From assembly GCF_014268935.2 (NCBI RefSeq), contig NZ_JABWRJ020000002.1, positions 860,001 through 924,000 of the forward strand: 64,000 bases of DNA. Reading direction: 5' to 3'. The notes below the pieces were generated by a model. That model saw only the letters and a list, made by a program, of their open reading frames with translations. It had not been told where the DNA came from and searched no databases. The stretch comes from Pseudomonas peradeniyensis. GTDB lineage: Bacteria > Pseudomonadota > Gammaproteobacteria > Pseudomonadales > Pseudomonadaceae. Shown piece by piece: positions 45,344 to 54,397 of the stretch (positions are counted from its first letter, which is position 1; every line of letters begins with the position of its first letter). The position numbers and the translations under genes were made by a program.

Positions 45344-45925
45344 ATGTTCAAGCCGTCCCGCCTGCTGCCCGCCCTTCTGCTCGCCCTGTGCCTGCCCGCT
45401 CATGCCAACTGGCACCTGGACGGCGAGTCCTCGCGCCTGTCCTTCGTCACCGGCAAGAACGGCAATATCGCCGAGGTCAACCGATTCCTGGTGCTGCACG
45501 GCAAGGTCGACCGCAAGGGCGCGGCCGAAGTGAGCATCGAGATGGACTCGATCAGCAGCGGTATCCCGCTGCGCGACGAGCGCATGCGTGACAACCTGTT
45601 CGCCTTCGAGCAGTTCCCCGAGGCCACGGTACAGGCGCAGATCGACCTGCGTCCGATCAACGACCTGGCCAATGGCGCGCAGCTGGAGCTGCGCCTGCCG
45701 GTCAGCGTCACCCTGCATGGCCAGACCCGCAGCTACAACACCCTGCTGCTGGCCACGCGCCTGGACGAGCGACGTTTCCAGGTGGTGACCCTCGAGCCGC
45801 TGATCCTGCGCGCCTCGGACTTCGGCCTGCTGCCGGGCCTGGAAAACCTGCGCAAGCTGGCCGGGCTCAAGTCGATCAACCCCTCGGTGCCGGTGAGCGC
45901 GGTGCTGATCTTCACCGCCCGCTGA
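45344..45925 (+). CDS. YceI-family periplasmic protein
   Basis: A 193-residue periplasmic lipocalin-like protein. A signal peptide (residues 1-20, ending PAHA) is followed by the YceI barrel, with HLDGESSRLSFVTGKNGNIAEVNRF, RMRDNLFAFEQFPEATVQAQIDL and a final VPVSAVLIFTA strand. YceI proteins bind long isoprenoids or amides; the ligand here is unknown. It is separated by one base from clsB, so the two may be cotranscribed. Confidence 0.93.
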   Translation: MFKPSRLLPALLLALCLPAHANWHLDGESSRLSFVTGKNGNIAEVNRFLVLHGKVDRKGAAEVSIEMDSISSGIPLRDERMRDNLFAFEQFPEATVQAQIDLRPINDLANGAQLELRLPVSVTLHGQTRSYNTLLLATRLDERRFQVVTLEPLILRASDFGLLPGLENLRKLAGLKSINPSVPVSAVLIFTAR

Positions 45926-45926
45926 C

Positions 45927-47084
45927 ATGCCGGGGCCGGTCTTCCCCTGGCGGGATGGCAACCAGTTCGAACTGCTGATCGACGGCCCCGAGTTCTTTCC
46001 GCGCATGCTGCTGGCGATCGTGCGCGCCGAGTTCCAGGTCGACCTGGAGCTGTATCTGGTCGAGGGCGGCGCCTGCGCCGAGGCGGTGGTCGAGGCCCTG
46101 GAGCAGGCGGCGCGACGCGGCGTGCGGGTGCGCTGCCTGTTCGACGACTATGGTTCGCTGGCCTTCCCCACGGCCCTGCGCGAGCGTCTGCTGGCGGCGG
46201 GTGTCTACCTGCGCTGGTACAATCGCCTGCGCTGGCGCCGGGGCCTGCGCAACCTCTATCGCGATCATCGCAAGCTGCTGCTGGTGGATGAACGGTTGGC
46301 GGTGGTCGGCGGCACCGGGGTGACCGATGAGTTCTGGACGCCGGGCGAGGAGGCCAGCGAATGGCACGAGGTGATGGTGCGCATGCAGGGGCCGATCGTC
46401 ACAGACTGGCAGCTGTTGTTCGATCGCCAGTGGCACGCCAACCAGCGCCGCACCGCCTGGCGTCCACCCGAGGGCTTCGGCCTGCCGCGTCTGCCCCAGG
46501 TCCCGGCCCAGGGCCAGGGCATGGGCCGGGTGGCTTACGCCGACGCCCGCCAGCACAAGGACATCCTGCATGCGCTGGTGCGCGCCCTGAACAGCGGCCA
46601 GCGCCGTATCTGGCTGGCCACGCCGTACTTCCTGCCGACCTTCAGCGTGCGCCGCTCACTGCGCCGCGCCGCGCAGAAGGGCATCGATGTGCGCCTGCTG
46701 CTGACCGGGCCGCGTACCGACCACCCGGCGGTGCGTTATGCCGGGCACCGCTACTACCCGCGACTGCTGCGCGCCGGGGTGCGTATCTTCGAGTACCAGC
46801 CGTGCTTCCTGCACCTGAAGATGGTGCTGGTGGATGACTGGGTCAGCGTGGGGTCGTGCAACTTCGATCACTGGAACCTGCGCTTCAACCTCGAAGCCAA
46901 CGTCGAGGCCCTCGACCCGCCGCTGACCACTGCCGTGGCCGCCAGTTTCGAACGTGATTTCGCCCAGAGCCTGGAAGTCGATCTGGCGCGCTGGCATGCG
47001 CGGCCGTTGTGGCGGCGGGTGCAGCAGCGCCTGTGGGGCTGGCTCGACCGGGTGGTGGCCAATCTGTTGGATCGCAGAAACTAG
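45927..47084 (+). CDS. clsB: Cardiolipin synthase ClsB (phospholipase D fold)
   Basis: A 385-residue membrane-associated phospholipase-D-type enzyme. The two HKD motifs are [16 protein letters not shown] (about residues 113-128) and [17 protein letters not shown] (about 295-310). A cardiolipin synthase role is typical of ClsB-like proteins of this size, which use phosphatidylglycerol. The N-terminal PG-binding helix is absent, as in ClsB. Codons and spacing suggest cotranscription with the YceI gene. A PfpI-type gene follows 74 bases later. Confidence 0.9.
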   Translation: MPGPVFPWRDGNQFELLIDGPEFFPRMLLAIVRAEFQVDLELYLVEGGACAEAVVEALEQAARRGVRVRCLFDDYGSLAFPTALRERLLAAGVYLRWYNRLRWRRGLRNLYRDHRKLLLVDERLAVVGGTGVTDEFWTPGEEASEWHEVMVRMQGPIVTDWQLLFDRQWHANQRRTAWRPPEGFGLPRLPQVPAQGQGMGRVAYADARQHKDILHALVRALNSGQRRIWLATPYFLPTFSVRRSLRRAAQKGIDVRLLLTGPRTDHPAVRYAGHRYYPRLLRAGVRIFEYQPCFLHLKMVLVDDWVSVGSCNFDHWNLRFNLEANVEALDPPLTTAVAASFERDFAQSLEVDLARWHARPLWRRVQQRLWGWLDRVVANLLDRRN

Positions 47085-47158
47085 CGTCGTATATCGCCGT
47101 CGGGCAAAGCGGACTATCGTGCAGGGATTGTTCCCAGACAACGGAAGGAGTGGATGCG

Positions 47159-47737
47159 ATGACGGCGAAGAAGATTCTCATGCTGGTGGGCGACTACGTC
47201 GAGGACTACGAGGTCATGGTGCCATTCCAGGCCCTGGCCATGGTCGGCCATACCGTCCATGCCGTGTGCCCGGAGAAGATTGCCGGGCAGACGGTGCGCA
47301 CGGCGATCCACGATTTCGAGGGCGAGCAGACCTACAGTGAGAAGCCGGGGCACAACTTCGCCCTGAACTTCGACTTCGTCCAGGTGCGTGCCGAAAGCTA
47401 TGACGCGTTGCTGATCCCCGGTGGCCGCGCCCCGGAATACCTGCGCCTGAACGACAGGGTACTGGAGCTGGTCAAGGCTTTCGACCAGGCCGGCAAGCCC
47501 ATTGCGGCGGTGTGCCATGGGGCCCAGTTGCTGGCGGCGGCAGGCGTGCTCGAAGGGCGCGAGTGCAGCGCCTATCCCGCCTGTGCGCCCGAGGTACGGC
47601 TGGCGGGTGGGCGGTTCATCGATATCGCGGTGGACCAGGCCCACGTGGATGGCAACTTGGTTACCGCGCCGGCCTGGCCTGCGCATCCGGCGTGGCTGGC
47701 AGCGTTTCTGAAGGTGCTGGGCACTCGTATCTCCTGA
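47159..47737 (+). CDS. DJ-1/PfpI family protein
   Basis: A 192-residue class I glutamine-amidotransferase-like protein. The nucleophile elbow is VCHGAQLL with its Cys, the Glu/acidic partner lies in [10 protein letters not shown] near residue 15, and GGRAPEYL is the typical loop. The family includes proteases, glyoxalases and stress chaperones; sequence does not decide which. ATG at 47159 follows AAGGAG; a frame from 47009 runs inside clsB and is rejected. Confidence 0.92.
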   Translation: MTAKKILMLVGDYVEDYEVMVPFQALAMVGHTVHAVCPEKIAGQTVRTAIHDFEGEQTYSEKPGHNFALNFDFVQVRAESYDALLIPGGRAPEYLRLNDRVLELVKAFDQAGKPIAAVCHGAQLLAAAGVLEGRECSAYPACAPEVRLAGGRFIDIAVDQAHVDGNLVTAPAWPAHPAWLAAFLKVLGTRIS

Positions 47738-47752
47738 CTGACACGCTGAACT

Positions 47753-47780
47753 GTAGGAGCGGCACAAGGCCGCTCCTACA
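47753..47780. repeat. Short inverted repeat of the second REP family
   Basis: GTAGGAGCGG and CCGCTCCTAC separated by eight bases form a compact hairpin; it is the minimal form of the 5963-6077 element and may end the PfpI transcript. Confidence 0.75.
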
Positions 47781-47899
47781 GGGATCGAACATTTGTAGCG
47801 GTCATGGAGAAATACCTGTCGCGCAGGGGAAAGGCCGTGGGGTAGGGGGGATGCTAGGGTGAACCTCAGTCATGCCCATCGACAGGACGACCGCCCCGC

Positions 47900-48490
47900 A
47901 TGGAAATACGTCTGCTCCATGGCGCCGCCATCGCGCCTTACATCGATGACCTCGCGCGCCTGCGTCTGACGCTGTTTCGCGAGTTTCCCTATCTCCTGGA
48001 CAGCTCCCTGAGCCACCAGGCCGATTACCTGTCCAGTTACGCCGAGTCCGGGCGCAGCCTGGTGGTGCTGGCGCTGGATGGCAGCCAGGTGGTGGGCGCT
48101 GCCACCGGCCTGCCGCTGGTGGATGTCGATCCCGAGCTGCAGCAACCGTTTCTCGCCCAGGGGCGTGATCCGGCTTCGGTCTACTACTTCGGCGAGTCGG
48201 TGCTGCTGCCGGCTTACCGTGGACAGGGGCTCGGCGTGCGCTTTTTCATCGAGCGCGAATCCTATGCGCACAAGCTGGCCGAGTTCGACTGCTGTGCGTT
48301 CTGTGCAGTGGAGCGGCCCTCCGGACATCCGCGGCGCCCGGCGGACTACAAGCCATTGCAGGGCTTCTGGCGAAACCGAGGCTTTCTGCACGAGCCGTCG
48401 TTGCGTACCGCCTACCGTTGGCGTGACCTGGATGAGCAGGCGAAGTCGGCCAAGATCATGTCGTTCTGGCTCAAGGCGCTGCCTGTTTGA
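47900..48490 (+). CDS. GNAT-family acetyltransferase
   Basis: A 196-residue acetyltransferase. The acetyl-CoA pyrophosphate-binding motif A is SVLLPAYRGQGLGVRFFIE at about residues 96-114. The substrate is unknown. It is unlinked to the genes on either side by operon spacing, and shares a terminator with the convergent fumarase gene. Confidence 0.9.
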   Translation: MEIRLLHGAAIAPYIDDLARLRLTLFREFPYLLDSSLSHQADYLSSYAESGRSLVVLALDGSQVVGAATGLPLVDVDPELQQPFLAQGRDPASVYYFGESVLLPAYRGQGLGVRFFIERESYAHKLAEFDCCAFCAVERPSGHPRRPADYKPLQGFWRNRGFLHEPSLRTAYRWRDLDEQAKSAKIMSFWLKALPV

Positions 48491-48511
48491 GATTCAGGGG
48501 GCTGTGAAACG

Positions 48512-48540
48512 ACGACGGCCCCGCGATGGGGCCGTCGTTG
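48512..48540. terminator. Bidirectional hairpin between the GNAT and fumarase genes
   Basis: ACGACGGCCCC, loop GCGAT and GGGGCCGTCGT form an 11-base stem in the 64-base space between the convergent genes. The T-tract is weak in both directions, so the end may be Rho-assisted. Confidence 0.72.
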
Positions 48541-48554
48541 CTACAGCGGAAGGC

Positions 48555-50078
48555 TTACTTCACTTCCACTGCCAGGCTCTCGGCGATCTTGCTTTGCCAC
48601 AGCGCGGGTCCGGTGATGTGCACCGACTCGCCCTTGCTGTCCACCGCGACGGTGACCGGCATGTCCTTTACTTCGAACTCGTAGATCGCTTCCATGCCCA
48701 GCTCGGCGAAGGCCAGGACCTTCGACTTGCGGATGGCCTGGGCCACCAGGTAGGCGGCACCGCCGACGGCCATCAGGTACACGGCCTTGTTGTCCTTGAT
48801 CGCCTCGATGGCGGTCGGGCCGCGCTCGGACTTGCCGATCATGCCCAGCAGACCGGTCTGCTCGAGGATCTGGCGGGTGAACTTGTCCATGCGGGTTGCG
48901 GTGGTCGGACCGGCCGGGCCCACCACTTCGTCACCGACCGGGTCGACCGGGCCGACGTAGTAGATGAAGCGGCCCTTGAGGTCGACCGGCAGCTCTTCGC
49001 CACGGTTGAGCATCTCGACCATGCGCTTGTGCGCGGCGTCGCGGCCGGTGAGCATCTTGCCGTTGAGCAGGATGGTCTCGCCCGGCTTCCAGCTGGCGAC
49101 TTCTTCCGGGGTGATGTCGTCGAGGTTGACGCGACGGGCGCTCGGGCCGGCTTCCCAGACGATTTCCGGGTAGGCGTCCAGCGACGGCGCTTCCAGCTCG
49201 GCCGGGCCGGAGCCGTCGAGCACGAAGTGGGCGTGACGGGTGGCGGCGCAGTTGGGGATCATGCACACCGGCAGCGAGGCGGCGTGGGTCGGGTAGTCCA
49301 TGATCTTGACGTCGAGCACGGTGGTCAGGCCGCCCAGGCCCTGAGCGCCGATGCCCAGCTGGTTGACCTTGTCGAACAGCTCCAGGCGGATCTCTTCGAG
49401 GCGGTTCTGCGGGCCACGGGCCTTCAGTTCATGGATGTCGATGGATTCCATCAACACTTCCTTGGCCATGACCGCGGCTTTCTCGGCGGTGCCGCCGATG
49501 CCGATGCCGAGCATGCCAGGCGGGCACCAGCCGGCGCCCATGGTCGGGACGGTCTTCAGTACCCAGTCGACGATCGAGTCGGACGGGTTGAGCATGGCCA
49601 TCTTCGACTTGTTCTCCGAGCCGCCGCCCTTGGCCGCGACATCGACCTCGACCTTGTCGCCGGGGACGATGGAGTAGTGGATGACGGCCGGGGTGTTGTC
49701 CTTGGTGTTCTTGCGGGCACCGGCCGGGTCGGCCAGGATCGAGGCGCGCAGGACGTTCTCGGGCAGGTTGTAGGCGCGGCGCACACCTTCGTTGATCATG
49801 TCGTCGACGCTCAGGGTGGCGCCGTCCCAGCGCACGTCCATGCCCACGCGGATGAACACGGTGACGATACCGGTATCCTGGCAGATCGGGCGGTGGCCGG
49901 TGGCGCACATGCGCGAGTTGATCAGGATCTGGGCGATCGAGTCGCGTGCAGCTGGCGATTCTTCACGCAGGTAGGCTTCGTGCATCGCCTGGATGAAATC
50001 GACGGGGTGGTAGTACGAGATGAATTGCAGGGCGTCGGCGACGCTCTGAATCAGGTCGTCTTGCTTGATCACGGTCAT
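48555..50078 (-). CDS. Class I (iron-sulfur) fumarate hydratase
   Basis: A 507-residue Fe-S fumarase, the fused alpha+beta type. Cluster-ligand Cys are in GHRPICQDTGI (about residue 74), CMIPNCAATRH and GAGWCPPG. It catalyses the fumarate-to-malate step of the TCA cycle and is sensitive to superoxide, unlike FumC. The start at 50078 (MTVIKQDDLIQ) replaces an upstream ATG at 50108 because a GGAGCGC site precedes it. The same kind of enzyme (PA4333) occupies this position in P. aeruginosa, from memory. Confidence 0.95.
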   Translation of the reverse strand: MTVIKQDDLIQSVADALQFISYYHPVDFIQAMHEAYLREESPAARDSIAQILINSRMCATGHRPICQDTGIVTVFIRVGMDVRWDGATLSVDDMINEGVRRAYNLPENVLRASILADPAGARKNTKDNTPAVIHYSIVPGDKVEVDVAAKGGGSENKSKMAMLNPSDSIVDWVLKTVPTMGAGWCPPGMLGIGIGGTAEKAAVMAKEVLMESIDIHELKARGPQNRLEEIRLELFDKVNQLGIGAQGLGGLTTVLDVKIMDYPTHAASLPVCMIPNCAATRHAHFVLDGSGPAELEAPSLDAYPEIVWEAGPSARRVNLDDITPEEVASWKPGETILLNGKMLTGRDAAHKRMVEMLNRGEELPVDLKGRFIYYVGPVDPVGDEVVGPAGPTTATRMDKFTRQILEQTGLLGMIGKSERGPTAIEAIKDNKAVYLMAVGGAAYLVAQAIRKSKVLAFAELGMEAIYEFEVKDMPVTVAVDSKGESVHITGPALWQSKIAESLAVEVK

Positions 50079-50399
50079 GCAGCGCGCTCCTCTTAAAGAC
50101 GGGAACATTCATTACGGCGCTCGACGGTGCCGACCAGCGTGTCGAAGCGCCTGCAAGGCGCCGGCAGGTCAGGCCGACGGAAAAAGGCGCGGCAGTATAG
50201 CGCGGCTGACCGTGTGAAACACCTGCGACTGGTCTGGACCATGGTCGGGATGGGGTGGGCATTGATTTTGCCGGGCAGGTGACAGTGCACCTCATGAGGT
50301 TTGCAAAAATGACGCTCGGAAAAGCCGAAAAGCGCGGCTGCGCTGCCTTGGATGAGACGGGAGCGCAGCCTTGGAGCGTACACCTAAGTAACAGAGTCC
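50079..50399. other. Intergenic region between fumarase and the first delta-60 gene
   Basis: 321 bases: the fumarase promoter side, then a stretch with no recognisable gene or repeat. Composition drops towards AT-rich as the delta-60 gene begins. No terminator is obvious for the delta-60 gene. Confidence 0.6.
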
Positions 50400-51668
50400 T
50401 CAGACCTCTGTTTTACAGCGGAGCAAGTACCCGAAACGAGATAGGGGTGGGTTGTTCAAGAAGCCTGTTCCGTAAACGACGGTCTTACCGGATTCTTCGA
50501 GGCTTGAGCGAAAGGCAATATCGAAATTGCCCTTTAGGTCTACGCGTCCCCATCCATTTTTGTCGCCAAAGCTTTGATCGGGCGTGCCATCGAGCTCAAA
50601 TCGACCTACTACGACGTCCACTTCGTCTGGGTTACCCACTGTCGAACCGGTCGTAATGATTTTCCCTCTGGCCTGGTCTACATGACCGCTAGTCCACTGA
50701 CCACCACTGCCACCGAAATCGGTATTCTGATCTTTGAAGCCTGGAAGTTTATTACCTTCGAGGTTGAACGCAGTAAGGTGTCCTTTGGTCATGCCATCAG
50801 AGGCAATGCAAACAAACTGAGTTTGCTCCTTGTTAATATAGTCAAGATCATGGAAGAGTAGGGGGCTCCCCTGTCCGTACAGGAGGTAGCCGCCATTGCC
50901 GAATTTTTTGAATTCTTCTCCCGTACGTTTTACACAGGCAATGTAAGGGGTTAGGCCATTCTTCGTTGAAGTAAGCCCGCACAAGAATATTTCATTGTCG
51001 CCAACCAGTGTCACCATTCCGGTGCACTCTACAGTGTCTGGAGGGGTTATTAGTTTAAAGCCATCGCCGTTGAAGCTCCTGTCAAATTCGCCATTACTGT
51101 CGAGTTTGATCAGTGACACGAATGAAAAAGCGTACTGATAGGTGATCAGCAACCCATCTCCAGTCGATATGCTGGAAATACCTGAGTCTTTGTTTTTATC
51201 CCTTGGAATTGGCTCGAGTAGGGATGGCTGACTGGTGCTGTACATGGATTGAAGTGGAGGGATTTCGATGATTTTGTGCCCGTGATTGCCGAAGTCTGGG
51301 TCTAGTCCTCCACTTGCACTGAACCGAGCCAGTGCTGGATAAGTAGAAGACCCCTCGTAGTAAACACCCGTGATTATAATTTTGTCATCTTGTATGTGAA
51401 TGCCATTGGCAAAAGAATCATGGCCATCAAGGAACGTGCCGACAATCATGCCTCCACTACCAAAGGTCTCATCCAGTACACCCTTGTTATCAACGCGCAA
51501 TAGCACGTAGCCACGCCCGCCTTCAAATCGGGCCATGCCCACGCACAATCGTTTGTTTCCGATGCTGATTGACTGATTGATCGATATCAGGCTGTCGTCT
51601 AGGTAAGCGACTCCGTCCGTCCCGTAAGCAGGATCCAGTATGTTGGATTTAACACTCTCAAATTTCAT
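50400..51668 (-). CDS. Delta-60 repeat (propeller-like) protein, copy 1
   Basis: A 422-residue protein built from about five or six delta-60 repeats with the signature DxxFGxxG: LDETFGSGGM, LDPDFGNHGHKI, FDRSFNGDGFKL, PDQSFGDKNGW and an N-terminal LDPAYGTDGVAYL. Repeats are about 60 residues apart and form a propeller-like beta fold. No signal peptide or TM helix is visible, so secretion is not evident. Relatives are common in plant-associated pseudomonads and unknown in function. The gene is clearly AT-richer than its surroundings, a sign of recent acquisition. A related copy lies at 52845. Confidence 0.83.
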   Translation of the reverse strand: MKFESVKSNILDPAYGTDGVAYLDDSLISINQSISIGNKRLCVGMARFEGGRGYVLLRVDNKGVLDETFGSGGMIVGTFLDGHDSFANGIHIQDDKIIITGVYYEGSSTYPALARFSASGGLDPDFGNHGHKIIEIPPLQSMYSTSQPSLLEPIPRDKNKDSGISSISTGDGLLITYQYAFSFVSLIKLDSNGEFDRSFNGDGFKLITPPDTVECTGMVTLVGDNEIFLCGLTSTKNGLTPYIACVKRTGEEFKKFGNGGYLLYGQGSPLLFHDLDYINKEQTQFVCIASDGMTKGHLTAFNLEGNKLPGFKDQNTDFGGSGGQWTSGHVDQARGKIITTGSTVGNPDEVDVVVGRFELDGTPDQSFGDKNGWGRVDLKGNFDIAFRSSLEESGKTVVYGTGFLNNPPLSRFGYLLRCKTEV

Positions 51669-51940
51669 GATTGAAACACCACGTGCTGGAAGAGATTTGA
51701 TTGTTTATGGAATGGCAGGGGAGCGAAACTGACATTTATAATAGTTGACACGTAAGTGGCTGTTCAGGCGTGTGTAAATATCGCGTGTCGGTTGTTTTTC
51801 ATGTTGATGGGCAGGTTGGCAACGTTGTCATGTCAATCCGGAGGCGACCTGCCATTTTCCGGATGGTGGTGGGCATCTTTTTTGCTGCCAGCGGACACTT
51901 GGCTTAAAGTGCAAGCCATACGCTTGGAGAATGACCGATC

Positions 51941-52861
51941 ATGCCCGAACTCTGCGTGGGCCAACACCGCTGGACAGTGCCCACCGGCAGCAACTTGCTC
52001 GATGCCTTGAACGAAGCAGGCTTGAATGTGCCCTATAGCTGCCGCGCCGGCAGTTGCCACGCCTGCCTGGTGCATTGCCTGGAGGGGCAACCAGTGGATG
52101 TGCTTCCCGAAGCCTTGGCCTTTGAAAAGCACGCGCAGGGCTGGCGCCTGGCTTGCCAGTGTCGGGTGGTAAGTGACCTGCGCGTGGCGGTGTTCGATCC
52201 ACAAGAAGACGGCTTGCCTGCGCAGGTCATATCGGCCGTCTGGATTGGCGATGTACTCCGGCTTCGCCTCAAGCCACAACGGGCGTTGCGTTACCAGGCA
52301 GGCCAGCACCTGGTGCTGTGGAACGGCACGGTGGCTCGCCCTTATTCACTGGCCAGTTTGCCGGGTGAGGATGATTTTCTGGAGTTTCACATCGACTGCA
52401 AGCGTGCGGGTGAATTCTGTGACAAGGCCCGGTTGTTGAGTGCTGGCGATGAGTTGCGCTTGGGTGAACTTCGCGGTGGGGCACTGCATTACGATGCGGA
52501 CTGGCAGAACAGGCCGCTTTGGCTGCTGGCGGCAGGCACCGGGCTTGCGCCGCTGTGGGGCATTTTGCGTGAGGCGTTGAGGCAGGAGCACCAAGGCAGT
52601 ATCAGGTTGATGCATGTGGGAGAACACTACCTCGTCAGCGAACTTGCAAAACTGCAAAATAACTGCCCGCAACTTCAAATCGAGTGGGTCAGTGCCACTG
52701 AATTCGAGCAAACCCTTGCCACGCTGCGTCCTGTTTCGCGAGAAACCATTACGCTTGTTTGCGGGGCGCCCAGTCGAGTCGAACAGTTTGCAAGGCGTCT
52801 GTTCATTGCTGGCTTGCCACGAAATCAAGTATTCGCTGATGTATTCACCGAGCATGTCTGA
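51941..52861 (+). CDS. 2Fe-2S ferredoxin / FAD-NAD(P)H reductase fusion
   Basis: A 306-residue electron-transfer protein. The N-terminal domain (1-85) is a plant-type ferredoxin with cluster Cys in CRAGSCHACLVHC plus Cys in ACQC near 75. It is followed by an FAD domain (ARPYSLASLPGE, the RxYSL motif, about 125) and a NAD-binding domain (WLLAAGTGLAPLWGIL, about 190-205). Such fusions feed electrons to oxygenases or other acceptors, but no partner is adjacent. Position matches a ferredoxin reductase gene (PA4331, from memory). Its last 17 bases overlap the convergent second delta-60 gene. Confidence 0.88.
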   Translation: MPELCVGQHRWTVPTGSNLLDALNEAGLNVPYSCRAGSCHACLVHCLEGQPVDVLPEALAFEKHAQGWRLACQCRVVSDLRVAVFDPQEDGLPAQVISAVWIGDVLRLRLKPQRALRYQAGQHLVLWNGTVARPYSLASLPGEDDFLEFHIDCKRAGEFCDKARLLSAGDELRLGELRGGALHYDADWQNRPLWLLAAGTGLAPLWGILREALRQEHQGSIRLMHVGEHYLVSELAKLQNNCPQLQIEWVSATEFEQTLATLRPVSRETITLVCGAPSRVEQFARRLFIAGLPRNQVFADVFTEHV

Positions 52862-54146
52862 GCTTGGAGTTACTGAGTCGTGCGGTAAAACCGGTGAAGG
52901 CACCAGGGAGTTGAGTCTGGCCATGGAGCAGAAAATGGCCTTCTTCCGTGATCTCACACCCTGTGGGCATGGTAATCATCCGTGCGTTGAGGGTGTGAAG
53001 TGAGGATAAGTCCGGAGTACCGTTTGCACTGAAGCGTGCGAGGATGGTCGGCATGTTGCTGGTCGTCACGGTGTTTTGACCTACGGTGACAAGTTCGCCC
53101 GAAGAAAGCATGACTATTCGGTCCCATCGAACCTCGCTACCGTTTTCCGGCATGACGGGCTTTCGCTTGAAATTATTGTCAGGGTCGCCATTTTCATAGT
53201 GCACCGCAGAAAGCAGCCCAGCGCGTTCTGCGTTTTGCCCGCAGCCAATGATTCTTTCGCCTGCTATCAGCGCGATATGCCTGATCAATTGCAAGTCGGG
53301 GAAGTCTGCGAACCCCTGCTTGCCAAAACCAGGTAAATGGCGCCCATCGAAGGTCAGGCGTGTGACAAAGGCCCCGGTAAATTTCAAATCAGCCGTTTGC
53401 CTACTGGCACTGATCAGGATGGAGGTTTCGTCCATGGCGACCGAATGGCCATACACCACACCCGCATTGCCGTCCGGGCGCTCAAGGTATTTGAAGCCAT
53501 GGCCATTGAAAGATTTGACCAGGTTCCCATCCCAGTCGAACATCATCACCACAAGGTCATGGCCGTAGTAATTGCCGAACACGATGAAGCCGTTTTCAAC
53601 GGGCTTCATTTGCCAGTTGGCAGTCAGGGCAGTGATCTGTCGTTTCTTTTCTGAAAACCTGGCGAACGCCGGCCTGAATGGGCTTTTCAGTGGTTTGTTG
53701 TCGTCGGTGATTATGGGTCGCTTGATTGCAAGATGCCCGCCGGTCTGGAAAGTCTCGTCGAGACTGCCATCTGCATTGAAGCGGGCCAGTGCAGGCATTT
53801 GTTCGAAAATGGTGGTGTAGGTCATGCCCAGCACCATGAACTGGTCCTGCCCGTTGTGTATTCGGTGTATGAGGTGATAGCCCGTCGAAATGTAGCCAGG
53901 CAAGAAGGTCCCGGTGGTTTTACCATGTTTACCAAAGTTGCTGTCGAAGCAGCAGTCGTCTTTTAGCCGGAAGATGGCGTAACCCGTATTGAAGCCTTCG
54001 CCCGTGTAGGCACTGCCCACATAGACGCGGTCATTACCCACTTTCACGGAAGTGGCAATGCCGGCGATGTCGGGTTCGAAGATTTTCAGTGGGTGGAGGG
54101 GATCGAATGGAAACGCTGCGCTGCCTTGGGCCTTCATGGCTTTCAT
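52845..54146 (-). CDS. Delta-60 repeat (propeller-like) protein, copy 2
   Basis: A 433-residue relative of the copy at 50400. Repeats are recognisable as FDSNFGKHGKTTG, LDETFQTGGHLA, LVKSFNGHGFKYL and LPGFGKQGFADF, with the last ones degenerate (PDNNFKRKP, PDLSSLHTL). It starts MKAMKAQGSAAF without a signal peptide. The C-terminus overlaps the 3' end of the ferredoxin reductase gene on the other strand by 17 bases, which suggests that the gene was inserted or its end drifted. Composition is AT-richer than the core genes. Function is unknown. Confidence 0.8.
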   Translation of the reverse strand: MKAMKAQGSAAFPFDPLHPLKIFEPDIAGIATSVKVGNDRVYVGSAYTGEGFNTGYAIFRLKDDCCFDSNFGKHGKTTGTFLPGYISTGYHLIHRIHNGQDQFMVLGMTYTTIFEQMPALARFNADGSLDETFQTGGHLAIKRPIITDDNKPLKSPFRPAFARFSEKKRQITALTANWQMKPVENGFIVFGNYYGHDLVVMMFDWDGNLVKSFNGHGFKYLERPDGNAGVVYGHSVAMDETSILISASRQTADLKFTGAFVTRLTFDGRHLPGFGKQGFADFPDLQLIRHIALIAGERIIGCGQNAERAGLLSAVHYENGDPDNNFKRKPVMPENGSEVRWDRIVMLSSGELVTVGQNTVTTSNMPTILARFSANGTPDLSSLHTLNARMITMPTGCEITEEGHFLLHGQTQLPGAFTGFTARLSNSKLRHAR

Positions 54147-54260
54147 CCCGTCGCTGCTGATGCAGGGCCTTGATCATTCATGTGCAGGCGCGGGGCTGAC
54201 AACTGGCAGAAATAACAGGTGGGAGGGATGTCAGTGCGCAAAAGACCGGGCGTCGCGCGG

Positions 54261-54323
54261 CGCATCGCGGATGAATCCGGTCCTACAGAGGGCGGTGCAG
54301 GAGCGAATTTATTCGCGATGCGG
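54261..54323. repeat. Diverged inverted repeat ahead of pykA's terminator
   Basis: GCATCGCGGATGAATCCGGT and the facing GCGAATTTATTCGCGATGC are diverged REP-like arms about 25 bases apart, sitting between the second delta-60 gene and pykA. Confidence 0.6.
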
Positions 54324-54350
54324 CGCGTCAGCGGCGCTCTTTCGACAATA

Positions 54351-54380
54351 AAAAAGCCCTGCGACTCTCATCGCAGGGCT
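54351..54380 (-). terminator. Rho-independent terminator of pykA
   Basis: On the minus strand: AGCCCTGCGA, loop, TCGCAGGGCT and a run of five Ts, 18 bases after the pykA stop. Confidence 0.9.
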
Positions 54381-54397
54381 CTTGTCTACAGCAGGCT

